This document shows positions 1 to 10,411 of a stretch of DNA of 64,000 nt, in pieces. The stretch covers positions 39,774,341-39,838,340 of the forward strand of contig CAMTDV010000012.1 of assembly GCA_947069175.1 (NCBI GenBank), given 5' to 3'. Within the stretch, counting starts at the first letter, position 1. Every line of letters begins with the position of its first letter. The notes beneath the pieces are model-generated. The model worked only from the letters and a program-made list of their open reading frames with translations, was not told the origin of the DNA and made no database searches. A program made the position numbers and the translations under genes. This DNA comes from Scalesia atractyloides (Eukaryota > Streptophyta > Magnoliopsida > Asterales > Asteraceae).

Positions 1-400
1 TTAGTACTCCAAAAGTGAATGTAATGCCAGGTCAGGTTTGGGTGAAGTGTTGAAGACTTTCAACAATTTATTTATACTTGGTTTGATCCTCAAGCTCTCT
101 TACTTCAACTAGGTAAATTGTTGTGTTCACATCCATTGGAGTTACTGTTGATTAAAGAACACCATGTTAAACTTCAGGAGCATTTACTTGAGTATTTCAA
201 TTGGTGAAACAAATACCTGACTTTACATATTTGATCTCCAAGGCAACAAAGTGATTTAGATGACATAAATCTTTCATTTTAAGACGGGTGTTCAGATTTT
301 CTTTAAGTTTAATGATGTCCTACTCGAGATCACCGGTTAACACAAGGTCATCAACATAGTGTTGGAATCAAATGCCCAAACCACAAGATATAAAAATGGG
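1..400 (-). pseudogene. Ty1/copia reverse transcriptase fragment, degenerate
   Basis: Reading the minus strand from about 360 gives the copia RT catalytic block YVDDLVLTGD, then a stop, then a stretch resembling the conserved LK-x-x-L-x-x-R-x-KMKDL and H-F-x-A-L-E-I-KY-x-KSGI blocks that normally follow it. After about position 195 the frame breaks, but weak matches (KYS, TPMDVN) continue in other frames down to the start of the window. The family copies RNA into cDNA in cytoplasmic virus-like particles. This piece has stops and frameshifts and is dead. It lies outside the large nest, so it belongs to a separate, older insertion that runs off the left edge. The YVDD-TGD wording fits a copia lineage other than SIRE, but I cannot name it. 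Confidence 0.75.
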
Positions 401-849
401 GCTATATATATACACACACACACAGGGTGAGGCTCTTAAGTGGACCATAGTTTGTTTGTGAACAAAATGAACAAATCACGTCCATTAATTTTGGAGATCT
501 AGAGTTTTTAGATGAATGGCAAGATTGTAATTATTTTCTATAACTTCTCTTTAAATTACAAGAACGAGGGTAGATATGTAAATTGCAATCCTTTCATCTT
601 CAAAACCCAGGAATATGATCATCTCCTTCTTTGAAAATCACACAATCCCATTAAAGTCACATATGTCAGTTATACAAAGATCAAATCATTCCTTTAAATT
701 AAAAGCATTCACCATTCTCTCTCTACACAGTAAAAACAACAAATTGTTTTCCACGACATTTGCTTAAGGCGAACTACTCGATTTTCTTCTTCTAGCGACA
801 TATCAAGGTAAAAGTTATTGTGTATTTAGTTTCGTCTTGCTTTGTTGTG
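401..849. other. Non-coding stretch beginning with a TA/CA microsatellite
   Basis: A short (TA)n(CA)n tract at about 408-424 is followed by GGGTGAGGCTCTTAAGTGG. Similar starts, an AT-rich tract followed by GGGTGAGG and a direct-repeat-poor interior, are common at ends of plant DNA transposon relics, and the broken transposon protein at 850-1225 follows. I see no ORF and no matching opposite terminus, so this is only a possible element end. Confidence 0.3.
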
Positions 850-1225
850 ACAGATAATATGAGACTAAATCTAGGTGATAGATATACAAAAGTTGGTAAG
901 AAGCTATTAGGAAGTTGTTAGGAGTACCGTTTGGTGGTATTAGGGTGAGTAACGATAGTAATGAGGGAGGAAGACATCCGTTAATCAATAGGTGGATAGA
1001 TAGGTATGATAGAATTTCAATTAGTTTTAAGAACATCGTCGATAAGATTAAGGAGGATACGTATGACAATGAAACCATGTTCAAGAATGATTTGTAATGC
1101 TTTTCATATCCACAATGGTCACTCGTATGAAGAACGGGGTTTCAATGTACACCATCCTTGAATGGTTCTATATAGAAAAGGAATTTAAGGACTATGACTG
1201 GTGGCAATTATTTGCGGTCTAAAGG
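850..1225 (+). pseudogene. Plant transposon-associated protein fragment (Ulp1/MULE-linked type)
   Basis: Two adjoining plus frames read as one protein with a frameshift near 1092. The first contains VLGVPFGGI, a charged RHPLINRWIDRYD stretch and an MFKNDL end. The second continues MLFISTMVTRMKNGVSMYTI and ends in EFKDYDWWQLFAV before a stop. The pattern of a LGxPxGG motif followed by an F-K-x-x-F-x-x-x-LF-x-x-TM block is one I associate with large plant proteins carried with Ulp1-like proteases inside Mutator-like elements. No protease catalytic triad is visible. The assignment is by pattern memory. It is certainly broken, and the more N- and C-terminal parts are not recognisable. Confidence 0.5.
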
Positions 1226-3204
1226 CATGTAAGAGTGATTGAATAGATGTGATAACGACTCCTATTTCAGAGGGTCACTAACCTTTCGTGTGGTGTATAC
1301 TAAATAACATAGACATATACATCTGTGTATTTTAAATATTAATACATAGATGTATAATATGTAATTTAGCTATGTATTTGTTTCATAAAATAATCAATAT
1401 TGTTAATTTAGTTTTTTTGGGTTTTTTTGGGTATATGTAATTGCTATATCTCGACAACACCATGTATCCAGGAATTGGCAATGAGAGAATAGAACCACCA
1501 ATTAGTTATTGGACCCCACATAGGTTAAGCACGGGGAAAGATCAAGAAATTTAAAAATGGTGGTTATGGTTTTTTTTTTTTTTTTTTTTTTGGGGGGGGG
1601 GGGGGGGGGGGATCCTAGAAAGTTGTATAAACATTATATTGATAATAATAATGAAAGTGAGGAGGAGGTGGTTGATTTATCGAAGAAAGATGATGATAAT
1701 GCCCCTGATTGTTTGACGGTTTTTCAATAGAGGTACCATTCACATTTCTTTATTTGTTTGTTGTACCTTTGTTAGTGATTGTGATAGTAATTATTATAAT
1801 TATATTCTGAAGCGTATTAAATTTTGTAATGTTAAGGGGTATGTATCTAGCATTGTTGGGTTGTGTAATGAGGCCGAAAGTATCAAATGGAAGTTGGATG
1901 AGAGATAAACAATTTTGCAACGGGTTTCCAGTTAATGATGAGATATTGCAGATACTTTTTAACAAATGGACGTTGTCAACACACTTTTAACAAATGTGTT
2001 GTCAAGAAGAAAGCATGAATCCGAAGGTTTTGAAAAATGGGGCTGAAAATAAGAAAGGTAATTGTTTTGTTTTATAGTTTGGTGAGCATATATATGTATA
2101 CACATATGTATTGTTTTGTTTGTTGCTATAAAGTTAGAAATATGTAATCAATTTCTTATGTCGTAAAATTGTTGTGTAGTAGACAAAGTAAATGGCATTT
2201 CGAAGTGTGATGGCAATGCTAACAAAGAAGCAAACATATTCTCAACTCCTCATGTGGTGTCGACGTGGACCAAAATGCCATCAAGTACACAGACGTCGTC
2301 GAAGACGTATTCTTTGGTGTCTAGAACACACATCAAACGAATGATAAGCCTTCTTTTAGAATATGTATTATAGGTAGTCCACAAGATTACCCCAGTACAC
2401 AAGAGTTAGAATTGAGAAAAACTAAAGACAAAAAAAATTGTGAAGAACGGAGGTGAAGTTGTACCAAAAGGGAAGGGAGATAAAAAGATATCCAAATTTG
2501 GAAAATCTCTATGGTTGCACGAAGTATTAAAAAGGAACATAGAATTTGGAAATATTTGTCGGATTGTGCAAACGATAAGCGGCAATTTTCTGTATTACAT
2601 CTTATATGTTATGTCTATCCTATGTGTTTTAAACGACTACTTATAATAGGTGTTTTTGTAAAGGGGCTATACCAAAAATAAAATTCGATAAAATTGTTGT
2701 TAAGAAGGATGACAGGTATGAGTAAAATTACGTCCACTTTTTTGTTTACTTGTTACACTGGTGTAAGGTATTAACGATCAAGGAGAGGAGGTTAAGAGAA
2801 TACTAGGAAGACAACCTCGCCTTTTATACCATACAGATTGCTTTGTAAATACTAGGTTAAATATAAATCGATATACAAGTAAATGAATATTCACAAAATA
2901 GTACATGTTAGGTTATGTAAGATTTTCGATGATGAAGCTAAAACCCGAAGGAAACCATATCCCTGCTTGATTTGATGGAATAAGTTGGATTACAAGTCAA
3001 TGTTTAGAAGTTTCCTCCCTTGAAAGTTATCCCAACAACCACCCAAACTACTGGAACAAACAACAGTTGCTTCAAAGATATAAAACAACAAGCATAACTG
3101 TTGGAATGAAAGGTGTTGGGTCAACTAGTTAATAGTCAAAGTCAACACATTGAAGATTGAAGACTAAAGACCAAGTCAAAAAAAAAAAAAAAGGAGACTA
3201 GAAG
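1226..3204. other. Unassigned AT-rich flank with possible remnants of the same transposon gene
   Basis: No confident gene. An acidic patch (HYIDNNNESEEEVVDL) is readable at about 1629-1680. A 68-codon open frame at 2440-2646 is lysine-rich with a hydrophobic tail and is not recognised. Both could be worn pieces of the transposon gene at 850-1225, but nothing ties them to it securely. The stretch ends in an A-rich tract at 3179-3193, directly before the SIRE-A target site. Confidence 0.3.
1570..1611. repeat. T22-G20 homopolymer junction
   Basis: Twenty-two T residues run directly into twenty G residues with no interruption, followed by GATCC. A G20 run is rare in plant DNA and could be a genuine tract or an assembly or base-calling artefact. 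The reverse strand would read C20A22. Confidence 0.95.
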
Positions 3205-3209
3205 TAATT
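3205..3209. repeat. Target-site duplication GTAAT, left copy (SIRE-A)
   Basis: GTAAT directly precedes the TGTAG start of the SIRE-A 5' LTR. The identical 5 bases follow the CTACA end of the 3' LTR at 63983-63987. Five bases is the usual duplication size for copia integrases. Confidence 0.9.
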
Positions 3210-3589
3210 GTAGATGCATATTTGTGTGGATGCGACTCAGTTCGGCTCGGTTTGACTCAGTTCGGTATTCACGCCGGAAGCTCGTGGTCCGAAGCAGGCC
3301 ATTAGAAATGATGACCGAAGACCAAGAACAATCATAGGGGTAGTTTGTTGATACACTTTTGTATTTGTCGCTTGTTCTTAGTTACATTAGCAATTGTACA
3401 ATCTTTGTTTGTTGAGTCTGTAAGTTTTGGTATGTCACCAAATCAAGATATCCTCCTATCTTGATTTAGTACGACGTTTAGTTTGTTTGTGTTGTAAAAC
3501 AATTGCATTTGTGCATACTGTGAAGTTTTGTGTTTCCTATCTTGCTGTCTGTGCAGTATGTTTGTTAGCAAGGTTCCCCGAAGAACCAC

Positions 3590-3870
3590 TTCTTCGTGCG
3601 AGTGAATTGTCCTACGTACGAGTAAATTGTTCTTCGTGCGAGCCAGTTGCTTGGTTTGTTGTACGAGTGACCATTCAAGAAGAACCATTTGCTTGTTCGT
3701 GCGAGTGACCATCCAAGAAGAACCATCTGCTTGTTCGTACGAGTGACCATTCAATAAGAACCATCTTCTTGTTCGTACGAGTGACCATTCAAAAAGAATT
3801 AGTGGTTCGCACAAAGAAAACTGATTCGTACGAATTACCACTAATTCGTACGAATCACTACTGACTCGTA
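3590..3870 (+). repeat. Tandem ~45-bp repeats with TTCGTACGAG palindromes in the SIRE-A LTR
   Basis: About four diverged units share the pattern GAGTGACCATTCAAGAAGAA, then CCATYTGCTTGTTCGTACGA. They are followed by several shorter ATTCGTACGAATCAC units. The matching 3' LTR block is at about 63350-63700. Both strands give apparent ORFs here; these only reflect the repeat. Confidence 0.85.
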
Positions 3871-3968
3871 ACAATCTAGGTTCTTCTTGACTAAACATCA
3901 GTTCTTTGTGGGACTCTATATTGTTCGTGGCACAGTAGGTAGTTCGTGAATAGCATTAGGTCTTGGCC

Positions 3969-3976
3969 TATAAATA
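3969..3976 (+). promoter_or_regulatory. TATA box of the SIRE-A 5' LTR
   Basis: TATAAATA in the context GGCCTATAAATACC, about 250 bp before the LTR end, the expected position for the U3/R promoter of a copia LTR. The same motif is at 63786-63793 in the 3' LTR. No start site can be proved from sequence. Confidence 0.7.
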
Positions 3977-4224
3977 CCAACCCATGTTAACTGGGTTCCA
4001 TAGAGAGTGCATAGAGAGATAAGCAGTTTATTCAAGAGTGTATGTATTGGATCTCTTCATAAATCAATATAGTGAATATTTGAATTATATATATATATAT
4101 ATATTATTTTTGTTATATTGGTTGTGCTCTTGCTTGGTTTGCATATACACTTGGATTCCGCCATCGTGTGTGTGTTAAACAACAAGGAAGTAGGTTATCT
4201 TGATCCTCCAAGTGGACCTACAAG

Positions 4225-4236
4225 TGGTATCAGAGC
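4225..4236 (+). other. SIRE-A primer-binding site (initiator tRNA-Met type)
   Basis: TGGTATCAGAGC lies two bases after the LTR end. This is the standard plant retrotransposon site complementary to the 3' end of initiator tRNA-Met, where minus-strand cDNA synthesis starts. Confidence 0.95.
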
Positions 4237-5093
4237 ATTGGCTCTCTTCCTTGTTTAAAACCAAGCATAGTGTTGTGTTTGAGCAAGTTGTGAAGCTTCC
4301 TGGAAGTGTTCTTGAACTTCAAACAAGAAACTTAAGTTTTTATAAGAAAAGTGGTTTAAAACTTAGGTAAAACTTGTTGTTTTGAGAAAAGTTTTATAAA
4401 AACCTTGTTAAAATACATGGAGACATGTTAGGATACGGTTTTTCTTGAAATTTTCTATCAAAGTTTAGTTCGGCATATTTTCCGGTGAAGCATTTGTCGG
4501 AAAACTCACCGGAATATTCCTTGAGTGTTGATTGAATCTTAAGACTTAACTAAAAATGTGTTTTTGGAATGTTTTTTTAACCAAATCTGTCTAAACAACT
4601 ACCAACTTTCTAAAAACTCAGAAACAAGATTCTGATACAAAAGAAAGTCTTACCAATCAATTCACAAACTATCCCCCTGTGAAAAACCACCCTGCGAAAC
4701 CCCCCCACGAAAAACCCCTCTTGCGAAAAACGCCTCCTTCGTATGAAGCAGTGCGGTTGTTCGTACGTAGCAGTGCGGTTGTTCGTACGAAGCAGTGCAG
4801 TTGTTCGTATGAAGCAGTGCGGTTATTCCGTACGAATCAGTGCTCTTTGTACGAATCACTGGTTCTTCGTATGAACCACTGGTTCTTCATACGGATCACT
4901 AGTTCTTCGTGACTTCTTTGGTTTTTCGTGACACCTGGTGTTGATTGTTGTAGTAGTTTTTCATGGCCAGTTTTTCGTTAGAATTGATGCTTCGTGGTTT
5001 TTGAAATTATGAATTTTAACGGAAGACTTTCATTTCAAGTTAATCATTGGAATTTTGAATTTTTAAGCTGATTTTCATAAACAAACAAGCAAA
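4237..5093 (+). other. SIRE-A untranslated leader with tandem TTCGTACGA units
   Basis: An 850-bp leader between primer-binding site and gag. At about 4738-4915 it holds a tandem array with a unit near 24 bp, reading GCAGTGCGGTTGTTCGTACG and close variants, then ATCACTGGTTCTTCGTATGA variants. The ORFs seen on both strands here are by-products of the repeat, whose period is a multiple of three. Confidence 0.75.
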
Positions 5094-6278
5094 ATGGGTA
5101 CAAATCCTTGGAATTGGGGGTGTAGTTCAAGTACAAACCAAGATTCACCACAATCTAGCTCCGCAACCTCCTAGGTTAAATCATTAATGCCTCCGCAAAC
5201 GACCAAGATTACCGCTAATCAATGGGCGTGTGTTACGAATCAAAATCAAAGCGTTCAAACTCTTCTCATTAGAGAGAGTGAAACTTGAAGTAACAACCGT
5301 CCATCAAAGTTGAATTATATGAACGATTATCCATCATGGAAAAGTCGTTTTCATACGTATGTTCTTGGTCAGAATACCGAGTTTTTGGACGTGTTTTACT
5401 ACTCTGTACAAAGAATGTCTCAAAGAAGTTGTGCAAATTTAATCTCTTTAGCCGAATTGGACGAAAATGATAGGAAGGCTTATGATTAGAAAAGAAGGCC
5501 TTTTCCATTCTTACAAAAGCACTCCACAAGGATATAATTTATGTATTGTACCACTACGAAGACTTTGTGGGACACTTTGGAATCAAGAGGGGAAGGAAAT
5601 GCAACAACGAGAAAGATTCGACATGATCTTTAAACAAAGAGTTTGAAGGGTTTCTGTTTATGGATAGTGAAACACTAAGTGATATGACAACTCGTTTCTA
5701 TCATTTACTTAGTGAGATGTACTTATACAAGGTTAATGCATCACCACATGAGATTGTTATGCGTTTTGTGATGCTTTACCACCTAAGTGGAGTCAATTTA
5801 TTGAATTTCTAAAACATACAAGTGTTTTGGATGTAATCAACATTTACGAATTTGTTCAGAAACTTGAAAATAAAAATGAAGAAGAAATTCGTAAAGCAAA
5901 ACAAATTCCAGTTTCGCAAAACCCAGAGATATATTTTAGAAGCATTAACATAGTGTAAGTACAAATCAGCAACCCAAGCTTCAAACAATATTTGTGTCAA
6001 ATGCAAATCCTTTTCTGCCGCAAGTTCAACTAGATCAGTCTGTTGGTTCAAGTGCTCAAGTCTATGGACAAGCTTTTGATCTAAAAGCTTTTCTTCCTCA
6101 ACCACAAGTTGCTAGATGAACAAATGCTCAAGTCTATGAACAAGCATTTGATCCAAAAGCATTTCTTCCTCAACCACAAGTTGTTACACCACAAGTTCCA
6201 CAACAAGCTTTCTATGGTAAAAACTTTCAACCCCCACACCATAACACTGTCAGACTCGATACATCAAACCTTTCTAAG
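5094..6278 (+). pseudogene. SIRE-A gag, N-terminal capsid-like part, degenerate
   Basis: ATG at 5094 starts MGTNPWNWG, then a stop after about 25 codons. In broken frames the UBN2/DUF4219-like gag of copia elements can be followed: YPSWKSRFHTYVLGQ (core Trp block), TLWDTLESRGEG at about 5570, a METRFYHLLSEM-like helix (here MTTRFYHLLSEM) at about 5690, LPPKWSQFIEFLKH at about 5780, and YEFVQKLENKNEEEIRKAK at about 5850. Gag normally forms the virus-like particle shell. At least five stops or frameshifts break it. A duplicated segment at 6038-6180 follows. The same gag type occurs on the minus strand in SIRE-C. Confidence 0.75.
6038..6180 (+). repeat. Direct duplication of ~70 bp inside SIRE-A gag
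   Basis: Two tandem copies read QVYGQAFDLKAFLPQPQV and QVYEQAFDPKAFLPQPQV, separated by a short spacer with a stop. At DNA level both carry GCTCAAGTCTATG and TTCTTCCTCAACCACAAGTT. It lies in the proline/glutamine-rich linker between capsid and zinc knuckle. Confidence 0.85.
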
Positions 6279-6875
6279 GTGAGTGTGGAAGTTGCCCGGG
6301 AACACATGGAGCTTCTAAACACTTTGGTGAGTTCTTACTGCGGATTAGTAGCTGGACAAATTGGTAACGTCAATCTAACCAGTGAAGACTATGCACAAAT
6401 TGATAAGGAGGAAATGGAGTTGATTGATATCAAATGGGCGTTTGCAAGTGCAGTGAGAAAGGCAAAAGATTTTATGGAGAAAATGGGAAGAACTAATCTG
6501 GAGAGCAACAAGGATACTCCATACGGTTTTGACAAAAGGAAGGTTACTTGTTTCAACTGTAGAGAAAAGGGGCATTTTAAAAGAGAATGCACAAAGCCTC
6601 CACAGCAAAGGAATCAATATCCTTTCAACAGAAATCAAGTTACTAACAACGAAAGAGCAATGGTTCCCGCAAACAATTCCACCCGAGCGTTAGTAGTTCA
6701 AGCAGATGAAAGTTGTGATTGGTCTGTTCAATTGGGAAATAGTGGTGGAGGAGGAACTGCATTCTATGCTGAAATTGCAAAGAATGATAACGATGGAGAA
6801 TCGTCTAGAAATGATGACAGTTCATGGGATAGTAGCAGTTCAGATGAAGCTGAATCGACTTCGAGTGAAGATTGA
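6279..6875 (+). pseudogene. SIRE-A gag, nucleocapsid part with first zinc knuckle
   Basis: A 199-codon open stretch of the gag frame. It has no ATG near its 5' edge because it continues upstream. A helical segment (EHMELLNTLVSSYCGLVAGQ, then EEMELIDIKWAFASAVRKA) is followed by a CCHC knuckle CFNCREKGHFKREC at about residues 92-105, which in this family binds RNA for packaging. The C-terminal 60 residues are Ser/Asp/Glu-rich. The SIRE-C ORF at 21500-21886 (minus) has the same layout, with CFKCREKGHFKSKC. Confidence 0.8.
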
Positions 6876-6905
6876 TCTGAAGATGTTAATGCTGAAGTAG
6901 ATGAT

Positions 6906-7366
6906 GTGATTACTGAAACTGAATCGACGGATAGCGACAAAGTAGATTTGGAGCATGAAACTAAAGGGTCATCGGATGAGTTTTCCAAGCATCTCTCATC
7001 AATCGGATCTTCCACTCTTCGTGCAACATTCATGGCCCGTTTAGATTGCCAATCCAGCCAGGTAAGTTTCGATAAACCTATGTGTCTAAGTGTTTTGAAT
7101 GTATAGTTTTAAAAGACAAATACTTAGAACTTGAAGGTAAATTTGATCACACGAAGAAACATCATCAGAGTTTGATTGTAGATCTGACAAAGTGCACTGA
7201 GGCAAACACAACTCTTAAGAAAAACGAAAAGGAATTTAAAACAACAATTAAAACCTTAAAGAAAGATGTTTCTGAATTAACAAAGAATGTTTTGAGAAAA
7301 CAAACAACCATTAACAATTATATTAACATGCTTGAAGAACGGAAAAGGAGTTAGCATGTGCAAAAT
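6906..7366 (+). pseudogene. SIRE-A gag, acidic then coiled-coil part
   Basis: Overlapping frames at 6906-7106 and 7082-7354 continue the gag region: an acidic serine-rich segment, then a lysine/leucine-rich helix (from FECIVLKDKYLELEG through NNYINMLEERK) with a heptad-like pattern. The equivalent in SIRE-C lies at about 20791-21200 (minus). The extended coiled coil between two zinc knuckles is a mark of this element group. A frameshift separates the two pieces. Confidence 0.65.
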
Positions 7367-7471
7367 GTGAACATGATGCAATCAAAATCAAGTTGGACAG
7401 TTACTCCAACTCAAGATATGTTTTGGATCACATCATCGATATTGAAAAGAACAAAGGTGATGTGAAACACA

Positions 7472-8044
7472 TTGTTATCAGGCTTGTCCTCCTCCGTTAG
7501 GCACAATTACACCAAAATGCTAGATGACGAAGATATGCCACAGTTTGAACCCACCGTTCCATTGGATCTAGCCGAATTTATAGTTGGTCTAGGGTTCACT
7601 AAGGGCACATCTTCAAGTCAAGGTCAATCGAATGACATCAATGACTCAAAGTCTATGAATGATCAAAATCCTCCCAATATTGAGGATTATGATAGTTCGG
7701 ATGACGAGTCAGATAAGGACAAACCTAGGCAGTCGGATACGGGAACAAAAGAGGAAAATATACCTCTCGAAAATCACATTCTCTATAATCTTCCAGCGAA
7801 ACCGTGTGTGACTGCCATGTCAAGATTGCTGAAGCTCATGTTGAAACCTTGTGAAAGCGTGAACTTGCTTTATACATTGATTGGTTCCGACAAAGTTCAC
7901 TTAAACAAAGATTTTCCCATCAAAAATGTCAATCAATCTTTGATTGCTAAAGTTTTCGAGGATTCTCCTAGTAAGTTTTTAGGTAATTCGAGCACAAGAA
8001 TTATAGTAACTCAGTGTGCTCCTTCTCCTAAAATAAAAAATTGA
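7472..8044 (+). pseudogene. SIRE-A gag-linker segment
   Basis: 190 codons open, low complexity in part (an acidic serine/aspartate segment near residues 65-90), no recognised domain. It ends PSPKIKN before a stop and leads to a basic KNQRKQNHA-like region in the next frame. By position it corresponds to the region between the coiled coil and second zinc knuckle. Confidence 0.5.
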
Positions 8045-8153
8045 AACATCAAAACAATCAACGAAAGCAAAATCATGCTAACCAAGGAAATGGAAAAAGC
8101 AAACAGAGCCAAAACAAGAAGAAAATTCAAAATGTGAAATTCGTGAAGTCCCG

Positions 8154-8573
8154 ATGACTGATAAAATTGAATCTTTTGAAAACAAATCCAACAAGGATTT
8201 TGTTAAAAAAAATAAAATTTTTAAAAGAAACAGTCAGAACAACTACACACAACACACAAATTGTTGTGATGTAGGACCAAGTACCTTAAGATCACGAAGT
8301 TCATCATCAAGCTACCAGGTTGTTGAGCGTAGATCATGCTTTGAGTACGGTGAGTATGGGTACATTGTCAAAAACTGTCCATATCTCACAAAGGGAATGA
8401 CAAAAATTGATGCGCCCCGTGGTAAACATTACTATACCAAATCTGTTTTGCCAAAACAGGACCCTCGTCTTGTTAAACAACGAGAAATGAAACAGAGAAA
8501 GAAACAACAAAAAGATATTGAAAAGGCTTTAAAACTGGAGGTTGTCCAAACACAATCGATAAACCAATGTTAA
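8154..8573 (+). pseudogene. SIRE-A gag, second zinc knuckle (decayed)
   Basis: 140 codons, strongly basic. The knuckle CFEYGEYGYIVKNC keeps the first and last Cys of a CCHC motif, but the second Cys and the His are both Tyr. SIRE-C has an intact equivalent, CFKCKKVGHIARSC, at about 19960 (minus). A GGGGGAG tract at about 8621-8630 follows the stop. Confidence 0.7.
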
Positions 8574-8780
8574 AATTGAGAAACAAAAACAGATTTGGAA
8601 ACCAAAACCGGTAATTGTTTTAGGGGGAGCACAATCCATTCCGAATAATCGGGAAAACGAAGTTCCAATTCTCGATGATGTCGGACGACCCAAGTCAATG
8701 AAGGCTTGCGTCCCATCTCCAACTAATATTTAATGAGTTTGCAGGATGTTCCAGGAGGAACTATTGGCAATCACAGAAGT

Positions 8781-8840
8781 GTTGACAGTGGAGCATCCAG
8801 GCACAAGATCGGCGACATGCGGCTCTAAAACATCGTTATA
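8781..8840 (+). pseudogene. SIRE-A aspartic protease remnant
   Basis: VDSGASRHKIGDMRL, a stop, then NIV. DSGASRH with DMRLL is the copia protease active site (D-S-G-A) and the stretch after it. The remainder of the protease, the GAG-pre-integrase domain and integrase are not recognisable between here and about 9000, so a deletion of over 1.5 kb of coding sequence is likely. Confidence 0.75.
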
Positions 8841-8999
8841 TCCAGGAGTTGTTGCCTTTGCTAGAGAGAAAGAGAAGATAATGTCCGATGAGTGAAGAAT
8901 ATTTGGTGAATAAAGTTAATAACTTCGACAAGATGAAAAACGTCCAACAATTTGTTTGCTTAAGGCTTGGATCGGATCCACAGGATAGGTTCAATCGAA

Positions 9000-9573
9000 A
9001 GGTACGCACCTGCAACATATCAGAAGATTATTGAAGATTCACGTCATATATCTTCCACAAGAAGTTCAAAGCTTACAAGATGATCGTGTAGTGTACATTT
9101 CTCCACGGGTGTGATTGAAGAAAATGTGTTTGGTTGAACAAACCAACCGGGTGTGCGGATGCCTTGGCGTGGATTGAACAACCGCAAACTAATTCTTAAG
9201 AAAAAGACGAAGACCTTTGCTAGTGTAAAAAACATGTGGACAACATCATGTATTAAACATCCAAAGATGGTGTGTATAAGCTTCCCCACATGCTTCTTGC
9301 TTCTTACAAGTCGGACCCGGACGTTTATGATCTTGTTGCTGTGAAGAGATTTCTCAGTTATATGAAGTAGCTGCAAAATCGACCTTGAAATCAACACCGG
9401 GTGGATATCCAGTTGGGAGAGCACACAGATTCCTGGCAATGCACGTAGCAATTGCATGATTATGGTTTTAAATTTTCTAATCCCTCATATCTCTGACGAT
9501 ATTTAAGCTGCTTTACAGATTTCTAAAATCTCGTACAACACTCCAGACCAAACACATTGATCTCGAATATCAC
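9000..9573 (+). pseudogene. SIRE-A RT and RNase H remnants, split by SIRE-B
   Basis: At about 9060-9120 the fragments FKAYKM and CTFLHG correspond to the F-K-x-Y-Q-M-D-V-K-x-x-FL-x-G block of copia RT. At about 9300-9360 ASYKSDPDVYDLVAVKRF matches the start of the RNase H region, and at about 9455 LHDYGFKFSNPS matches its later part. The frame runs to a Y-H pair at 9568-9573 and stops abruptly at the SIRE-B LTR. The next residues of RNase H appear at 56529, after SIRE-B. Stops, frameshifts and a missing catalytic palm show it is dead. Confidence 0.75.
9569..9573. repeat. Target-site duplication ATCAC, left copy (SIRE-B)
   Basis: ATCAC precedes TGTAGG at 9574 and recurs at 56524-56528 directly after the other end of SIRE-B. 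It falls inside the SIRE-A RNase H reading frame. Confidence 0.92.
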
Positions 9574-10340
9574 TGTAGGTCCACTTGGAGGATCAAGATA
9601 AACCTGCTTCCTTGTTCATGCAACACACAACAAGTGCGGAATCCAAGTATGTATGCAAACCAAAGCAAAGTAAGAAACACAAGATAACCAAAGATTCAAT
9701 ATCTTGATTAACAGAAGAGAACTAGTACAAACACATACAAACAATGTTCATACAGACTCAAGTATTCACTCTGTGCTCTCACTCTTGTGCTCTCAATGTC
9801 TCACACTAGTGCATCTATGCTCACATGCATTGGTCTCAACTGAGAAGTGCATGTCTGTTTATATAGTGCAACACCAAGCAACAGTACGAAGAATGTTGCT
9901 GGTCGTACGAAACACTAAAAGACATAATGAACCTTCAGTAAAGGATGCTCGTACGAACGACTCATCGCTCGTACGAGTAATGATTGGCCTGTACGAATAA
10001 GTAAGAATCTTGTTTTAGTGAGATCCACTCGTACGACTTGAGTTCCACTAGTACGAATGGTGAGTTGCTCGTACGAGCAACATCTTATTCGTACGAAGCT
10101 CTTTCACTCATACCTAAAGTGTTCTTCGGAGAACGTGTCACAGACATGACGTACACAAGACTCAACAGTATGCACACATGCAACTGTTTTACAACACAGA
10201 AAAACTAACGTCGTACAAAATCAAGATAGGAGGATATATTGATTTGGCTGACATGACCAAACTATACAGACACAATAAATAAGACCGTACAATTACAGAC
10301 GTAACTAAGAACAAGCGACAGACACAAAAGTGTATCAACA
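9574..10340 (-). repeat. SIRE-B 3' LTR
   Basis: 767 bp, minus sense TGTTGATACAC to GACCTACA, the same length as the 5' copy at 55757-56523 and closely matching it with scattered substitutions. A TATA motif (minus CTATATAAAC) lies at 9857-9866. The middle holds many TCGTACGA-type palindromes (about 9895-10100). The open frame at 9704-10000 on plus is a chance reading of the LTR. Confidence 0.92.
9857..9866 (-). promoter_or_regulatory. TATA box in the SIRE-B 3' LTR
   Basis: Minus-strand CTATATAAAC, with the same motif at 56040-56049 in the 5' LTR. Its position in the last half of the LTR fits a U3 promoter. Confidence 0.55.
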
Positions 10341-10406
10341 AACTCCCCCTTGGCTGTTGCTTGGTCTTCGATCTTCATTCCTGAACTGTCTCTTGTATCA
10401 ACAAAC
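10341..10406 (-). other. SIRE-B polypurine tract and 3' tail with a second TGTTGATACA
   Basis: Minus strand reads CAAGGGGGAGTT directly before the LTR start at 10340, a typical plus-strand primer. About 50 bases further upstream (plus 10391-10404) the string TGTTGATACA occurs again after GGGTGTT, so the LTR-start-plus-tract unit is present in two tandem, imperfect copies. SIRE-A shows the same arrangement near 62893-63110. Confidence 0.75.
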
Positions 10407-10411
10407 ACCCC
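10407..10411. repeat. Target-site duplication ACCCC, left copy (SIRE-C)
   Basis: ACCCC precedes TGTGAACG at 10412 and follows CACCAACA at 25321-25325. Confidence 0.9.

Larger units (their letters stand above)
3210..4222 (+). repeat. SIRE-A 5' LTR
   Basis: 1013 bp, TGTAGATGC to GACCTACA. It matches the 3' LTR at 62987-63982 through its length, with these differences: this copy has a duplicated GACTCAGTTCGG segment near its start, a longer AT microsatellite at about 4086-4104, and a stretch of roughly 40 bp near its end (GCCATCGTGTGTGTG onward) that the 3' copy lacks. The first 137 bp, up to a second TGTTGATACAC at 3347, are absent from the otherwise related 767-bp SIRE-B LTRs. A G-rich tract just before 3347 resembles a former polypurine tract. 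Confidence 0.9.

Noticed and set aside
3427..3898. Overlapping ORFs on both strands in the SIRE-A LTR (and 63209-63599)
   Set aside because: They follow the ~45-bp TTCGTACGAG repeat, whose period is a multiple of three. Composition is repetitive and there is no start context or domain.
4225..4236. tRNA-Met-like string TGGTATCAGAGC (also at 30180, 41092 and minus 24841)
   Set aside because: Only the 12-base primer-binding site is present; no acceptor, D, anticodon or T arms follow, so it is not a tRNA gene.
4662..4912. Opposing ORFs in the SIRE-A leader
   Set aside because: By-product of the ~24-bp tandem repeat; no conserved equivalent in SIRE-B or SIRE-C.
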